A stretch of 64,000 nt of DNA from Sutcliffiella rhizosphaerae (GTDB lineage: Bacteria > Bacillota > Bacilli > Bacillales > Bacillaceae_I), in assembly GCF_917563925.1 (NCBI RefSeq), contig NZ_CAKJTJ010000001.1:124001-188000 (forward strand), read 5' to 3'. The translations under genes were made by a program, and so were the position numbers. Below are positions 30,327 to 38,206 of this stretch, one piece after another. Every line of letters begins with the position of its first letter. Within the stretch, counting starts at the first letter, position 1. The notes below the pieces were generated by a model. It saw only the letters and a list, made by a program, of their open reading frames with translations, was not told where the DNA came from and did no database searches.

Positions 30327-31430
30327 TCAAATCAATGATTTTCTTACCATGACCCCAACACCTTTAGGTACATGCGCTACAACCTTTACCCCAGGTTCGT
30401 TTATTGTTACCCAGCCAAGGCCAGAGAAAACGATGTCTGTTTTGTTATCTTTTATCATAAACTCATGGGCAACGAGCTCTGGAAATGAACCTTTTAATGC
30501 CTCCCCTGGCGGTTGCAACATGACCCCAAGATGTTCTTTATAAACATGGTTTGCATTTTCCAGTTTGGTTCTGTGTATATATAGATCATTCGATACATAA
30601 CAAGTAAATGAGTTCCTGTTACCTTGAATAAAATCAAAACGAGCTAAACCTCCAAAGAACAGTGTTTGTCCCTCATTCAGTTGGAATATTTTAGGTTTAA
30701 TTTCTTTTTTAGGAGAAATGAATTTTAAATCCTTCTTGTCCACGTAATGTGCCATTTGATGTCGGTTGATAATTCCCGGAGTATCAAATAGTGACGCTCC
30801 GTTGTCAAGTGGAATATCGATAAGATCCAAAGTGGTCCCTGGAAATTGAGAGGTAGTGATAACATCTTCTTCACCGGAAAACTCCTTTATAATCCTATTA
30901 ATAAAAGTAGATTTCCCCACATTAGTACAGCCAACAACATAGACATCCTCTCCTTCACGATAGGACTCTATAGCTTGAGCTAGTTCTTTTACCCCAATTC
31001 CTTTATCTGCACTAATTAAAAATACATCCTCAGGCATTAAACCAAGCTCTTTCGACATTTGCTTCATCCAGTTAATTACTTTCGTTGGCTTAACGGACTT
31101 TGGCAGAAGGTCTACTTTATTACCGACAAGTATCACGTTGTTGTTTCCAACAAATCTGTGCAAGCCTGGCAACCAGCTGCCATCAAAATCAAATATATCA
31201 ACAATTTTTATGACAAGCCCCTTCGTCTGTCCAATGGAATTCAATATTCGAAGGAAGTCATCATCTGTTAATGATACATCCTGGATTTCATTATAGTGCT
31301 TTAGTCGAAAGCATCGTTTACAAATAACCATTTCTTTATTTAAAGAAGAAGGAGGTGCGTACCCTAATCTTTTCGGGTCATCCGTTTGAATCGCAACTCC
31401 ACATCCGACACATACTGCTTGTTCTTCCAT
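30327..31430 (-). CDS. yqeH: Ribosome biogenesis GTPase YqeH
   Basis: 367 residues of a circularly permuted GTPase needed for 30S assembly. An N-terminal zinc finger (CVGCGV and CKRCFR) comes first, then G4 (VGNKVDLLPK), G5-like (ISADKGIG), G1 (GCTNVGKSTFINR) and G3 (FDTPGI), and a C-terminal RNA-binding part. The ATG at 31430 follows GGGAGGATT; the frame start at 31448 overlaps yqeG. Downstream of yqeG by a few bases, likely coupled. Confidence 0.96.
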   Translation of the reverse strand: MEEQAVCVGCGVAIQTDDPKRLGYAPPSSLNKEMVICKRCFRLKHYNEIQDVSLTDDDFLRILNSIGQTKGLVIKIVDIFDFDGSWLPGLHRFVGNNNVILVGNKVDLLPKSVKPTKVINWMKQMSKELGLMPEDVFLISADKGIGVKELAQAIESYREGEDVYVVGCTNVGKSTFINRIIKEFSGEEDVITTSQFPGTTLDLIDIPLDNGASLFDTPGIINRHQMAHYVDKKDLKFISPKKEIKPKIFQLNEGQTLFFGGLARFDFIQGNRNSFTCYVSNDLYIHRTKLENANHVYKEHLGVMLQPPGEALKGSFPELVAHEFMIKDNKTDIVFSGLGWVTINEPGVKVVAHVPKGVGVMVRKSLI

Positions 31431-31435
31431 TTCTA

Positions 31436-31951
31436 TTAATCCTCCCAATTAATCATACCTTTTCGTTTCATCCATGACAGAATACGTCTTTCCACACGAC
31501 GATTGAACTTCGTGAAAAATCCATCGGTTTGGGCAACTGGTACAACAAGAATAGTATGCAGGCCAAGACGATTTCCACCAAGTACATCTGTCAACAATTG
31601 GTCCCCGATAACTACTACATCTTCCTTTTGGAGATTCATTTGTTTTATCGCTTTACGAAATGCACTTCTCATAGGTTTTCTAGCACCGTAAATATAATTT
31701 ATTCCGAGAGGATCAGAAAACAGCTTGACTCTTTTCAAATTATTGTTAGAAACAACTGTCACCAAAATACCTACCTCCTGCATTTCCTTAAACCACTCTA
31801 TTAAAGCAGGTGTTGCCTCTGGACGGTCCCATTCTACAAGGGTATTGTCTAAATCTGTAATAATACCTTTTATTCCTTTTTCTTTCAGGTCATTCGGCTT
31901 TATCTCAAATACACTTTTAACATGCTGTGCAGGCAGAAAATATTTAATCAT
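31436..31951 (-). CDS. yqeG: YqeG family HAD IIIA-type phosphatase
   Basis: 171 residues. HAD motifs: ITDLDNTLVEW (motif I, nucleophile Asp), VVSNNN (motif II Ser), a Lys in GARKPM (motif III) and VVIGDQLLTDVLGG (motif IV). Related to mitochondrial phosphatidylglycerophosphatase-type phosphatases, so a phospholipid role is possible but not shown. First gene of the yqeG-yqeM cluster. Confidence 0.94.
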   Translation of the reverse strand: MIKYFLPAQHVKSVFEIKPNDLKEKGIKGIITDLDNTLVEWDRPEATPALIEWFKEMQEVGILVTVVSNNNLKRVKLFSDPLGINYIYGARKPMRSAFRKAIKQMNLQKEDVVVIGDQLLTDVLGGNRLGLHTILVVPVAQTDGFFTKFNRRVERRILSWMKRKGMINWED

Positions 31952-32201
31952 GCTATCACCCTCTATATATAAAATACGTTTTAACTCTTTTCATAATGTT
32001 ACCCATCCTACATTTAAAATGTCTGCAGTATGGATGACCAGTTGTTTCCAGTTTAGATAATTTAACACTTTATCATCTTACCTAAATTCTTTGTACCTGT
32101 TAAGCATATATTTCGATTATCCATTTGATAATCACTTAAACTTCGACAAAAAACATATTGCAAAGAATATTTTTCGACAAATTGACAACGATTTCAACAG
32201 C

Positions 32202-32300
32202 TGTGGATAACCTTATCTACAATATACCCTCTATCACAACTACCTTAATGGTAATTATAAACATTTTACTCACATGTTATCCACCGTTAATTGTGGATAA
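32202..32300. promoter_or_regulatory. DnaA-box cluster upstream of sda
   Basis: Two perfect boxes on the minus strand (TGTGGATAA at 32202-32210 and 32292-32300) and two one-mismatch boxes on the plus strand (TTATCTACA 32213-32221, TTATCCACC 32278-32286). They form two pairs about 80 bp apart, 150-250 bp before sda. DnaA control of sda through such boxes is established in B. subtilis. The rest of the 499-bp yqeG-sda gap shows no gene; the sda promoter was not resolved. Confidence 0.85.
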
Positions 32301-32432
32301 CAGAACGGTTGTTCTAACAAAAAATACATGTTAGAGTAATCATACAAACAAACTACTTGGACTTACCATTCTATGAGCTCAAAAGAGAAAATAGAACCTC
32401 ACATACATAACGAAGATTATAATAGGAGGTGT

Positions 32433-32447
32433 ATGGCCTCGGCCTAG
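32433..32447 (+). CDS. Possible four-codon leader minigene before sda
   Basis: AGGAGGTGT is followed at once by ATG-GCC-TCG-GCC-TAG (MASA), then a second TAG and the sda ATG. The only strong ribosome binding site near sda serves this ATG and is about 20 nt from the sda ATG. It may set sda translation by termination-reinitiation. Inference from spacing only. Confidence 0.4.
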   Translation: MASA

Positions 32448-32450
32448 TAG

Positions 32451-32591
32451 ATGAGAAAGCTATCTGACGAACTTTTATTAGAATCCTACCACAAGGCAGT
32501 TGAATTGAAATTAAGCACAGATTTTATACAACTTATTGAACTGGAAATAAAACGCCGGTCCCTAAGTTACAGCATAAAAGCAACTTCCTAA
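32451..32591 (+). CDS. sda: Sporulation checkpoint protein Sda
   Basis: 46 residues: [20 protein letters not shown] at the start and [10 protein letters not shown] near the end, nearly matching B. subtilis Sda. It is a helical hairpin that binds the histidine kinase KinA and blocks sporulation when replication is perturbed. Conserved LSDELL and the FIQLIELEI helix are present. It lies downstream of yqeG and a DnaA-box cluster, as in B. subtilis. The usual Shine-Dalgarno spacing is missing: two TAG codons precede the ATG in frame. Confidence 0.95.
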   Translation: MRKLSDELLLESYHKAVELKLSTDFIQLIELEIKRRSLSYSIKATS

Positions 32592-32708
32592 GAAAAGGGT
32601 AACCGCATTGGTCAGCCCCTTCAAGTATTAGACGAGATGTCAAAAAGGTTGTTTTTTCCTCTCAAGGAGCTAGGATTTTCCAACTCCAAAAACTAATACT
32701 TATTTCTT

Positions 32709-32736
32709 GAAAAAGCCGGCCCTCCGGCTTTTTTTA
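32709..32736 (+). terminator. Terminator of sda
   Basis: AAAAAGCCGG-CCCT-CCGGCTTTTT followed by further T, a strong intrinsic terminator about 120 bp after the sda stop. Confidence 0.9.
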
Positions 32737-32898
32737 TTTGCAAAAACTCTTTTTTAAAGTTTTGTAAAAAAGATGGTTTCCGAATTTGCAGGATTGTTGA
32801 TAATCTGTCCATTATTTTAATTGAGCATATTTGTCCATTATTACTAGTTACTTACCATGTTCATAAACGCAACAAAATTTTCGAACATATCCTTCACA

Positions 32899-32928
32899 AA
32901 AAATTAAAGCTAGCATATCTACTAGCTT
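32899..32928 (-). terminator. Likely terminator of psd
   Basis: Minus strand AAGCTAG-TAGATATG-CTAGCTT, then TAATTTTTT. Moderate stem, about 100 bp after the psd stop. Confidence 0.55.
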
Positions 32929-33026
32929 CCTTGTGTGAACTAAGTACCAAAATTAATATTGTCAAGCAGATTGCAATAATAGGTAGTTGAGTTTCGTAAG
33001 TTGGAACCATTTTTCGACGTCTTTAT

Positions 33027-33809
33027 TTAGCTTATCCAAGTACCTATTCGTTGTCCAACCTTTACTTCTTCTCTTTCTCTAATCGTTTCTTCCATATGAA
33101 AGACATCTTTTTCAAACAATAATATAACTGTGGAACCGAATGAGAAGTATGCCATTTCTTCTCCTTTTACTAACCGATCACTTTGGTGGGTCAGTTCAAT
33201 ACTATTTACAAACATCGCCCCCACTTTAACGACCACCACATGTTGTCCTTCGCACGCTATTTCCGTTAAACGACGATAATTCTTTGCAAGTGGTTCTTTC
33301 CCATATTTTAATCCCATTTGATTAACCGGATATGACTTCCCACCAAGTGTCCATTGCTTCGTAATCTCCCCAGATATTGGCGTGTGTATTTTATGATAGT
33401 GACTTGGGCTTAGATACAATACCATGTATGTTCCACCCATATACTTTTCTGCTAAGCCTGGGTCTGAAAGCATCTCTCCAACAGAGTAATCAATTCCTTT
33501 TGCTGTTAAAAGCAAGTCATCCGTAATTCTACCAGCTTTCTCCACTACCGCATCTACTGGACTCACAACTGAGTTTTTTGCCGAATCAATTGGTCTGACG
33601 GTTGGCTTTAAATTTCGGATAAAGAATTGTTGCAAGGTTGGAAACTCATTTATATTGTCCTGCATTTCCTCTGTGTTTATATTATATACCTTTGCAAAAG
33701 ACGGAATAAACCGCTTGCTAATCTTAGATCCTGCAAAGTGCTTTACCGCCATGGATGACAACTTGTGATTTGTCAACTCAATTGCGATTCTGTAAATACC
33801 CTTTAACAC
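33027..33809 (-). CDS. psd: Phosphatidylserine decarboxylase proenzyme
   Basis: 260 residues. Psd makes phosphatidylethanolamine from phosphatidylserine. SYSPSHYHKIHTP-type segment is present as LSPSHYHKIHTPISG (catalytic His), VVSPVDAVVEKAGRI upstream, and FSFGSTVILLFEKD carries the GST site where self-cleavage creates the pyruvoyl group on Ser. The ATG lacks a strong ribosome binding site (TGGAGGAATGAG lies close). Here it stands alone after sda; in B. subtilis psd is elsewhere, so this location differs. Confidence 0.95.
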   Translation of the reverse strand: MLKGIYRIAIELTNHKLSSMAVKHFAGSKISKRFIPSFAKVYNINTEEMQDNINEFPTLQQFFIRNLKPTVRPIDSAKNSVVSPVDAVVEKAGRITDDLLLTAKGIDYSVGEMLSDPGLAEKYMGGTYMVLYLSPSHYHKIHTPISGEITKQWTLGGKSYPVNQMGLKYGKEPLAKNYRRLTEIACEGQHVVVVKVGAMFVNSIELTHQSDRLVKGEEMAYFSFGSTVILLFEKDVFHMEETIREREEVKVGQRIGTWIS

Positions 33810-33918
33810 TTCTCATTCCTCCAAACATTACATAATCCGCTATCAATTTGACTACATTTTGCTATTATATCATTTGCCACCATAACTCTCCATTAAATTA
33901 TCAATGGTTTAGAAAACA

Positions 33919-33957
33919 AAAAAAGACGGTTCCTTCTATTAGTTAGGAACCGTCTTT
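33919..33957 (-). terminator. Terminator of pepF
   Basis: Minus strand AAAGACGGTTCC / GGAACCGTCTTT with a T-run, four bases after the pepF stop. Confidence 0.9.
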
Positions 33958-33961
33958 ACAT

Positions 33962-35737
33962 TTATTTGTTAGTTAATTGTAGGAACTCTTCTACATCTTC
34001 AAGGGATTTCTGTACCGCTTTTTCCCAGAAGTCACGTTCTGTAAGGTCAACTCCTAAATGCTTCATTGCAAGGTCTTCCACTGTCATGGAAGCTGTATCT
34101 TTAAGTAACGCAATATATTTCTCTTCATAGTTAGCGCCTTCTTCTAGCGCTTGTGAATAAATACCTAAGGAGAACAAATATCCAAAGGTGTATGGGAAAT
34201 TATAGAATGGAACTTGCGTGATAAAGAAATGCATTTTAGATGCCCAGAATGTGTGATCATACTCATCAAGAGCACCACAATATGCTTCTTTTTGTGCCTC
34301 CACCATTAAATCATTCAGTTTTTCCACGCTAACAAGTCCTTTTTTACGCTCTTCATAGAATCTTGTTTCAAATAAAAACCTTGCATGGATATTCATATAG
34401 AAAGCTACACTACGTTGAATTTTATCTTCAAGTAGCGAAATTTTTTCCATTTCATCTTTTGCATACTTTACTGCTGCATCTGCTACAATCATTTCTGCGA
34501 AAGTTGAAGCCGTTTCCGCCACGTTGCTTGCATAAAATCGATTTAAGGTTGGCACGTCGTGCATGGCATGCTGGTGAAAAGCATGACCCAATTCATGAGC
34601 GAGAGTTGAGACATTGGAAAGTGTTCCAGAGTATGTCATAAAGATACGAGATTGGCCTGAAACAGGAAAGCTTGTACAGAATCCTCCTGGACGCTTTCCA
34701 GCACGATCTTCCGCTTCAATCCAGCGGTCTTCAAATGCCTTTTCAGTGAAAGAAGTGAGTTCTGGTCCGAATTTAGAAAACTGCTCTGTAATGAATTCTG
34801 CCCCTTCTTGATAGGAAAGTATTGTTTCTTCTGAAGATAAAGGTGCTGAAACATCATACATGTTCAGTTTCTCCAAACCAAGCAGTTCTGCTTTTCTTGC
34901 CAGGTATTGTTTAAATATATCTTTGTGATCAGTTATTACCTGCCACATTGTATCAACTGTTTCTTGCTTCATTCTGTTATTCTCAAGAGGCTCTTTCAAG
35001 ACAGAATCCCAACCTCGTTGTTCATAAACTTGTAGACGAAAACCAGCAAGGTGATTTAATGCAGCTGCGATGGTTTCTGACTGCTCTTCCCAAGCTTCCT
35101 GCCATGCTTTGGAAACCTCTTTTCGGACAGTACGATCGCCATTTGAGAAGCGGTTATGTGCTTGGCCAACTGATAGTTCTTTCGTTTCTCCATTTTCTTC
35201 TACCGGGATTTTAATGGAGCCAACAATTGAATTATATAATTTACCCCATGCATGATAGCCATCCACAGCCAATGAAGTGACTAGTTTTTCTTGTGCAGCA
35301 GGCAATTTTTCACCAGCACGTCTTCTTCTTTCATTTAATACATATTCTAAAGGTGCGAAGGTTTCGGTTTGTAAAAGATTTGACCATGAGGAATCATTAA
35401 TATCTACCAACTTTTCATCTAGTGCACCTAAATGAACTTGTAATTTAGCATGAAGCTGCGCCACTTTCCCTTGAAGTTGGGATGCCTGTTTATCTTTAAC
35501 ATCTTGTGCAAGAAGACAGCTGATGAATGCTGATGCCTCCACCACTTTCTTCACAACTCTCTCATATGAACCTAACACCTCTTCAAGTGAATCAGCAGAA
35601 AATGCCTCTATCTCTTGACCAAAAGCTGAAATTTCTGAATGTAAACCATCTAAATATGTATGAAAATCTTCCGACTTGCTTCCACCATTGAAAAAAACAT
35701 CTAAATCCCATGTTTCACTGTATGTTTTTGTTGCCAT
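33962..35737 (-). CDS. pepF: M3 family oligoendopeptidase F
   Basis: 591 residues of a cytoplasmic zinc oligopeptidase. The zinc motif HELGHAFHQHAM lies near residue 385, with ASTFAEM and the third ligand Glu about 27 residues on; GRSRIF-like SGQSRIFMTYSGTLSNVSTLA precedes it. An N-terminal helical PepF domain is present (EVLGSYERVVK). The frame opens at 35770 but GAGGGGGAAAATAAG places the start at 35737. Monocistronic. PepF paralogues exist in bacilli, so orthology to a named copy is not certain. Confidence 0.93.
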   Translation of the reverse strand: MATKTYSETWDLDVFFNGGSKSEDFHTYLDGLHSEISAFGQEIEAFSADSLEEVLGSYERVVKKVVEASAFISCLLAQDVKDKQASQLQGKVAQLHAKLQVHLGALDEKLVDINDSSWSNLLQTETFAPLEYVLNERRRRAGEKLPAAQEKLVTSLAVDGYHAWGKLYNSIVGSIKIPVEENGETKELSVGQAHNRFSNGDRTVRKEVSKAWQEAWEEQSETIAAALNHLAGFRLQVYEQRGWDSVLKEPLENNRMKQETVDTMWQVITDHKDIFKQYLARKAELLGLEKLNMYDVSAPLSSEETILSYQEGAEFITEQFSKFGPELTSFTEKAFEDRWIEAEDRAGKRPGGFCTSFPVSGQSRIFMTYSGTLSNVSTLAHELGHAFHQHAMHDVPTLNRFYASNVAETASTFAEMIVADAAVKYAKDEMEKISLLEDKIQRSVAFYMNIHARFLFETRFYEERKKGLVSVEKLNDLMVEAQKEAYCGALDEYDHTFWASKMHFFITQVPFYNFPYTFGYLFSLGIYSQALEEGANYEEKYIALLKDTASMTVEDLAMKHLGVDLTERDFWEKAVQKSLEDVEEFLQLTNK

Positions 35738-36108
35738 CTTATTTTCCCCCTCTTCATTTATCATTTTCATTATAAACGAAGTGAGTAAATATTTCTATAA
35801 TTCAAAACTTTTTGTTGTGCGTAATTTTCGTTTTACGAAATAAATTTCGCGTAAGTTTTGGTTGAAACTTCCTTCTGATTTTATTTCATATGCAAATTGA
35901 AAATCTGCTCTAAGCAGTGCGTTGTAAATACTGAAAAAAGAATAGTATTTGGTTAAAAAATGATTGGCAAATTTGATGTTGGATAAATATGTGATGTGAT
36001 CATAAAAATCCTTTGAAAATGACACAACCCTTTACTATAGGATAAAACAGGATAAGGCCTTCATTTTGAATATGATTATGAAGGCCTTGGATTTTTGAAT
36101 TCACAAGG
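35738..36108. other. Intergenic region before the tandem repeat
   Basis: Part of a 619-bp gap between pepF and a small hydrophobic-protein gene. A 76-codon minus-strand frame (36025-35795, GTG start) exists, but its ribosome binding site is only 2 nt from the start and I recognise nothing in it; I do not call it a gene. A degenerate repeat-like segment lies at 36060-36108. Confidence 0.35.
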
Positions 36109-36275
36109 CTCATGAAAGCATTTTCCTTGCTGTTATTGGTGGATTTTGGTCTTCATAACGCTCATGAAAGCATTTTCCTTGCTGTTATCGGTGGATTTTG
36201 GTCTTCATAACGCTTATGAAGACATTTTCCTTGCTGCTCTCAATGGAGTTTGGTCTTCATTATCTTATGAAACGT
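36109..36275. repeat. 52-bp tandem direct repeat, about three copies
   Basis: Units begin at 36109, 36161 and 36213 with CTCATGAAAGCATTTTCCTT or a variant; a fourth, partial unit starts at 36264. The first two copies are almost identical, the third more diverged. Unit junctions carry CTTCAT-N7-ATGAAG inverted repeats. The period is not a multiple of three and the frames are interrupted, so this is not coding. Confidence 0.85.
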
Positions 36276-36356
36276 TGTTTTATGATTTTCTCAATGATCT
36301 TTATTAAGTTTTATGGGGTATTGATTTATTATAAAAATCTTAGTAATTGTAACTAC

Positions 36357-36521
36357 TTATCTGTATAGTTTATTTTTATACCAGTGACCTCCACCAAGCA
36401 AAAGTAGAATAAACAAGATAACAACAAGCCCGTAAAGCCAACCTCCAAAGAATCCTGGTCTACATGGTGCAGGATATGGTGGTGGACAGCATGGACTGAA
36501 CCCATATGGATATCCGTACAT
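36357..36521 (-). CDS. Small Tyr/Pro/Gly-rich hydrophobic protein, YjcZ-like
   Basis: 54 residues. The N-terminus MYGYPYGFSPCCPPPYPAPC is rich in Pro, Tyr and Cys, then GGWLYGLVVILFILLLLGGG forms one hydrophobic helix. The pattern recalls small YjcZ/SscA-like spore proteins, with an added Pro/Cys-rich head. A coat or spore-membrane role is inference from composition and from sigK next door. AAAGGGG lies 8 nt before the ATG; the frame start at 36542 is less likely. Confidence 0.7.
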   Translation of the reverse strand: MYGYPYGFSPCCPPPYPAPCRPGFFGGWLYGLVVILFILLLLGGGHWYKNKLYR

Positions 36522-36631
36522 CTCGAAAACCCCTTTCTTCATATAGGTTACCTACACTATTACCATATGCACATCCTACAAAATAGACAGGGCATATGCG
36601 GAGTTTATAGCAATTTTATCCGCTAATATCA

Positions 36632-36668
36632 TAAAATCACCTTGGTGAGTAATAACCAAGGTGATTTA
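36632..36668 (-). terminator. Terminator of sigK
   Basis: AAATCACCTTGG / CCAAGGTGATTT around a 9-10 nt loop, with a T-rich tail on the minus strand, just after the sigK stop. Confidence 0.85.
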
Positions 36669-36676
36669 TTGAAACA

Positions 36677-37387
36677 TTATTTCTTCTTTTCTTTTTCTGC
36701 GCGGTAGTACTCATGGAACATTTTCATCAGTGCCCGTTTTTCAATTCGGGACACATAACTTCTTGATATTCCGAGCTCTTTAGCAATTTCACGTTGTGTT
36801 TTTTCATCTTTTAAATCTAGTCCGAATCTGCCGACAATTACTTCCCTTTCTCTTTCGTCCAAAACATCAATATACACCTTTATTTTCTCTAGTTCCATGT
36901 TCAATTGAATGGTATCAATGACATCTTCTGATTCAGATTTCAATACATCTATTAAGCTAATTTCGTTGCCTTCTTTGTCTTGACCTATCGGATCATGTAA
37001 CGATACATCCTTTTTTGTTTTTTTCAATGCTCTCAAATGCATGAGGATTTCATTTTCAATACAACGTGCGGCATAGGTTGCAAGCTTCGTTCCTTTTCCC
37101 GTGTGGAAACTCTCTATTGCCTTTATCAATCCAATTGTTCCGATAGAAATTAAATCTTCCGAGTCCTCACCAGTATTTTCGAATTTCTTAACAATATGCG
37201 CCACCAGTCTTAAGTTATGTTCAATAAGTATATTTCTTGCCTCTTCATTCCCCTCTGCCATCAATTTTAAATATTTCGCTTCCTCATTAGATGACAGTGG
37301 TTGTGGGAATGCATTATTTTTTACATAAGAAACTAGAAAAACAATTTCTTTGATTAAGAATCCTACCGATGCTAATAAGCTTGACAC
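36677..37387 (-). CDS. sigK: RNA polymerase sporulation sigma factor SigK
   Basis: 236 residues from a GTG start behind GGGGGTGAAA. SigK directs late mother-cell transcription. The hydrophobic pro-sequence ([19 protein letters not shown]) that is removed by SpoIVFB is present, then region 2 ([53 protein letters not shown]) and region 4 ([20 protein letters not shown]). The gene is continuous, with no skin-type interruption, so no excision is needed for its expression. A small hydrophobic-protein gene lies downstream and a PlcR-like cassette upstream. Confidence 0.98.
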   Translation of the reverse strand: MSSLLASVGFLIKEIVFLVSYVKNNAFPQPLSSNEEAKYLKLMAEGNEEARNILIEHNLRLVAHIVKKFENTGEDSEDLISIGTIGLIKAIESFHTGKGTKLATYAARCIENEILMHLRALKKTKKDVSLHDPIGQDKEGNEISLIDVLKSESEDVIDTIQLNMELEKIKVYIDVLDEREREVIVGRFGLDLKDEKTQREIAKELGISRSYVSRIEKRALMKMFHEYYRAEKEKKK

Positions 37388-37595
37388 ACTTTCACCCCCA
37401 AAAGAATGTTAGGCAAGTGCCTAGTAGTAATTCTTATGAAACAATGGTTGAAAGTGTGCAAGTACATAACAAAATTAATCCAAATCTACCCTTTTTTCTA
37501 ACTATTCCGATAAAAGTAATATTTTTGTGCTATATTTGTTGATTAATGGTACAATTTCAGTAAAGAGAACATTTGTTCATAAAATATTGCATTAC

Positions 37596-37624
37596 AAAAA
37601 AAATCTTCCTACTAATAGGAAGAT
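37596..37624 (-). terminator. Terminator of the peptide-signal transcription unit
   Basis: Minus strand ATCTTCCTA-TTAG-TAGGAAGAT followed by eight T, four bases after the stop of the 82-codon gene. Its position supports that gene being real. Confidence 0.9.
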
Positions 37625-37628
37625 CATC

Positions 37629-37877
37629 TTAATACTGAATATACGGATATTTCTTAAGTTTGGAAGGAAGAGTACCTTTGCCAACTTTCACAACACTATA
37701 CTCATGGTACAATGTTTCAAACCACTTAGAAACTTCTGCGTATGTTTTATTATTGTAATCCACAAGCTGGGCAACTCGATAACGACTACGTGCCTTGTGC
37801 TCACGATCAACTACGACAAACCAAAAGCAAGCAAGTTCAAAAGTGTTTGTACTAGTCATTGACATGGTATCAACCAT
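37629..37877 (-). CDS. Unrecognised 82-aa protein co-transcribed with a PapR-like pre-peptide
   Basis: 82 residues, or 78 if the ATG at 37865 is used. Not recognised. N-terminal STNTFELACFWFVVVDREHK looks like a hydrophobic strand, followed by a charged middle and an aromatic, basic end (KLKKYPYIQY). No signal peptide, no lipobox, one Cys. AAGGA abuts the first ATG and is 11-12 nt from the second. It starts 13 bp after the stop of the 39-codon pre-peptide gene and ends at a strong terminator, so the two form one unit. A cytoplasmic partner or effector of the signalling cassette is possible, but this is inference. Confidence 0.65.
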   Translation of the reverse strand: MVDTMSMTSTNTFELACFWFVVVDREHKARSRYRVAQLVDYNNKTYAEVSKWFETLYHEYSVVKVGKGTLPSKLKKYPYIQY

Positions 37878-37890
37878 CCTTATTTTTTAA

Positions 37891-38010
37891 TTAATGTTGA
37901 TATGGAAGTTCTTGTGTATCGAAGCCACCAGTTGGAGCTGCTGAAGCAACACCATGAGAACCAATTAGTGCTAAAGAAACCAGCAAAGTAGTAATTAGGA
38001 ATTTTTTCAT
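37891..38010 (-). CDS. PapR-like signalling pre-peptide
   Basis: 39 residues, too short for usual gene calls. MKKFLITTLLVSLALIGSHG is a Sec signal peptide with a likely cleavage after ASA (residue 24), leaving APTGGFDTQELPYQH. The C-terminal LPYQH resembles the LPFEH end of one PapR pherotype of the B. cereus group. Secreted pro-peptides of this form are trimmed outside, reimported by Opp and bound by an HTH-TPR receptor. GGAGGT lies 8 nt before the ATG. It is divergent from the PlcR-like gene, unlike B. cereus, where papR follows plcR. Confidence 0.8.
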   Translation of the reverse strand: MKKFLITTLLVSLALIGSHGVASAAPTGGFDTQELPYQH

Positions 38011-38059
38011 ACGTTTCTACCTCCATTTTTGATAGAATATTGAAAATATTATTTTTATT

Positions 38060-38197
38060 ACTTATAGGAATAATACACTATTTTTGAAATCATTTCTTTA
38101 GCCTATTTCAACTGTTTGAGGTATATTTTAGGGGTTTTTCTCCTATTTACTAAAATATTCATAGGAAAATATAACTTTAGGAATAATTTTATAGGAA
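38060..38197. promoter_or_regulatory. Divergent promoter region with repeated TAGGAA motif
   Basis: TATAGGAATAAT (38063-38074), CATAGGAAAAT (38160-38170), TTTAGGAATAAT (38176-38187) and TATAGGAA (38190-38197) are direct repeats; AAATAGGAGA is on the minus strand at 38148-38139. A weak TTTACT-N18-TATAAC promoter (38146-38175) overlaps them. No PlcR box (TATGNAN4TNCATA) was found. Role as an operator for the regulator is inference. Confidence 0.4.
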
Positions 38198-38206
38198 GTG
38201 AAGATT

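Larger units (their letters stand above)
32592..33026. other. Intergenic region between sda and psd
   Basis: 435 bp between convergent genes. Contents: the sda 3' untranslated region of about 120 bp, the sda terminator, and a weaker hairpin for psd. No open frame with a ribosome binding site was seen. Confidence 0.5.

Noticed and set aside
35795-36025. Minus-strand 76-codon open frame upstream of pepF
   Set aside because: GTG start with a ribosome binding site only 2 nt away, no recognised motif and AT-driven composition. Left uncalled.
36109-36275. Possible CRISPR array
   Set aside because: Units follow one another without unique spacers and no cas genes are near; it is a plain tandem repeat.
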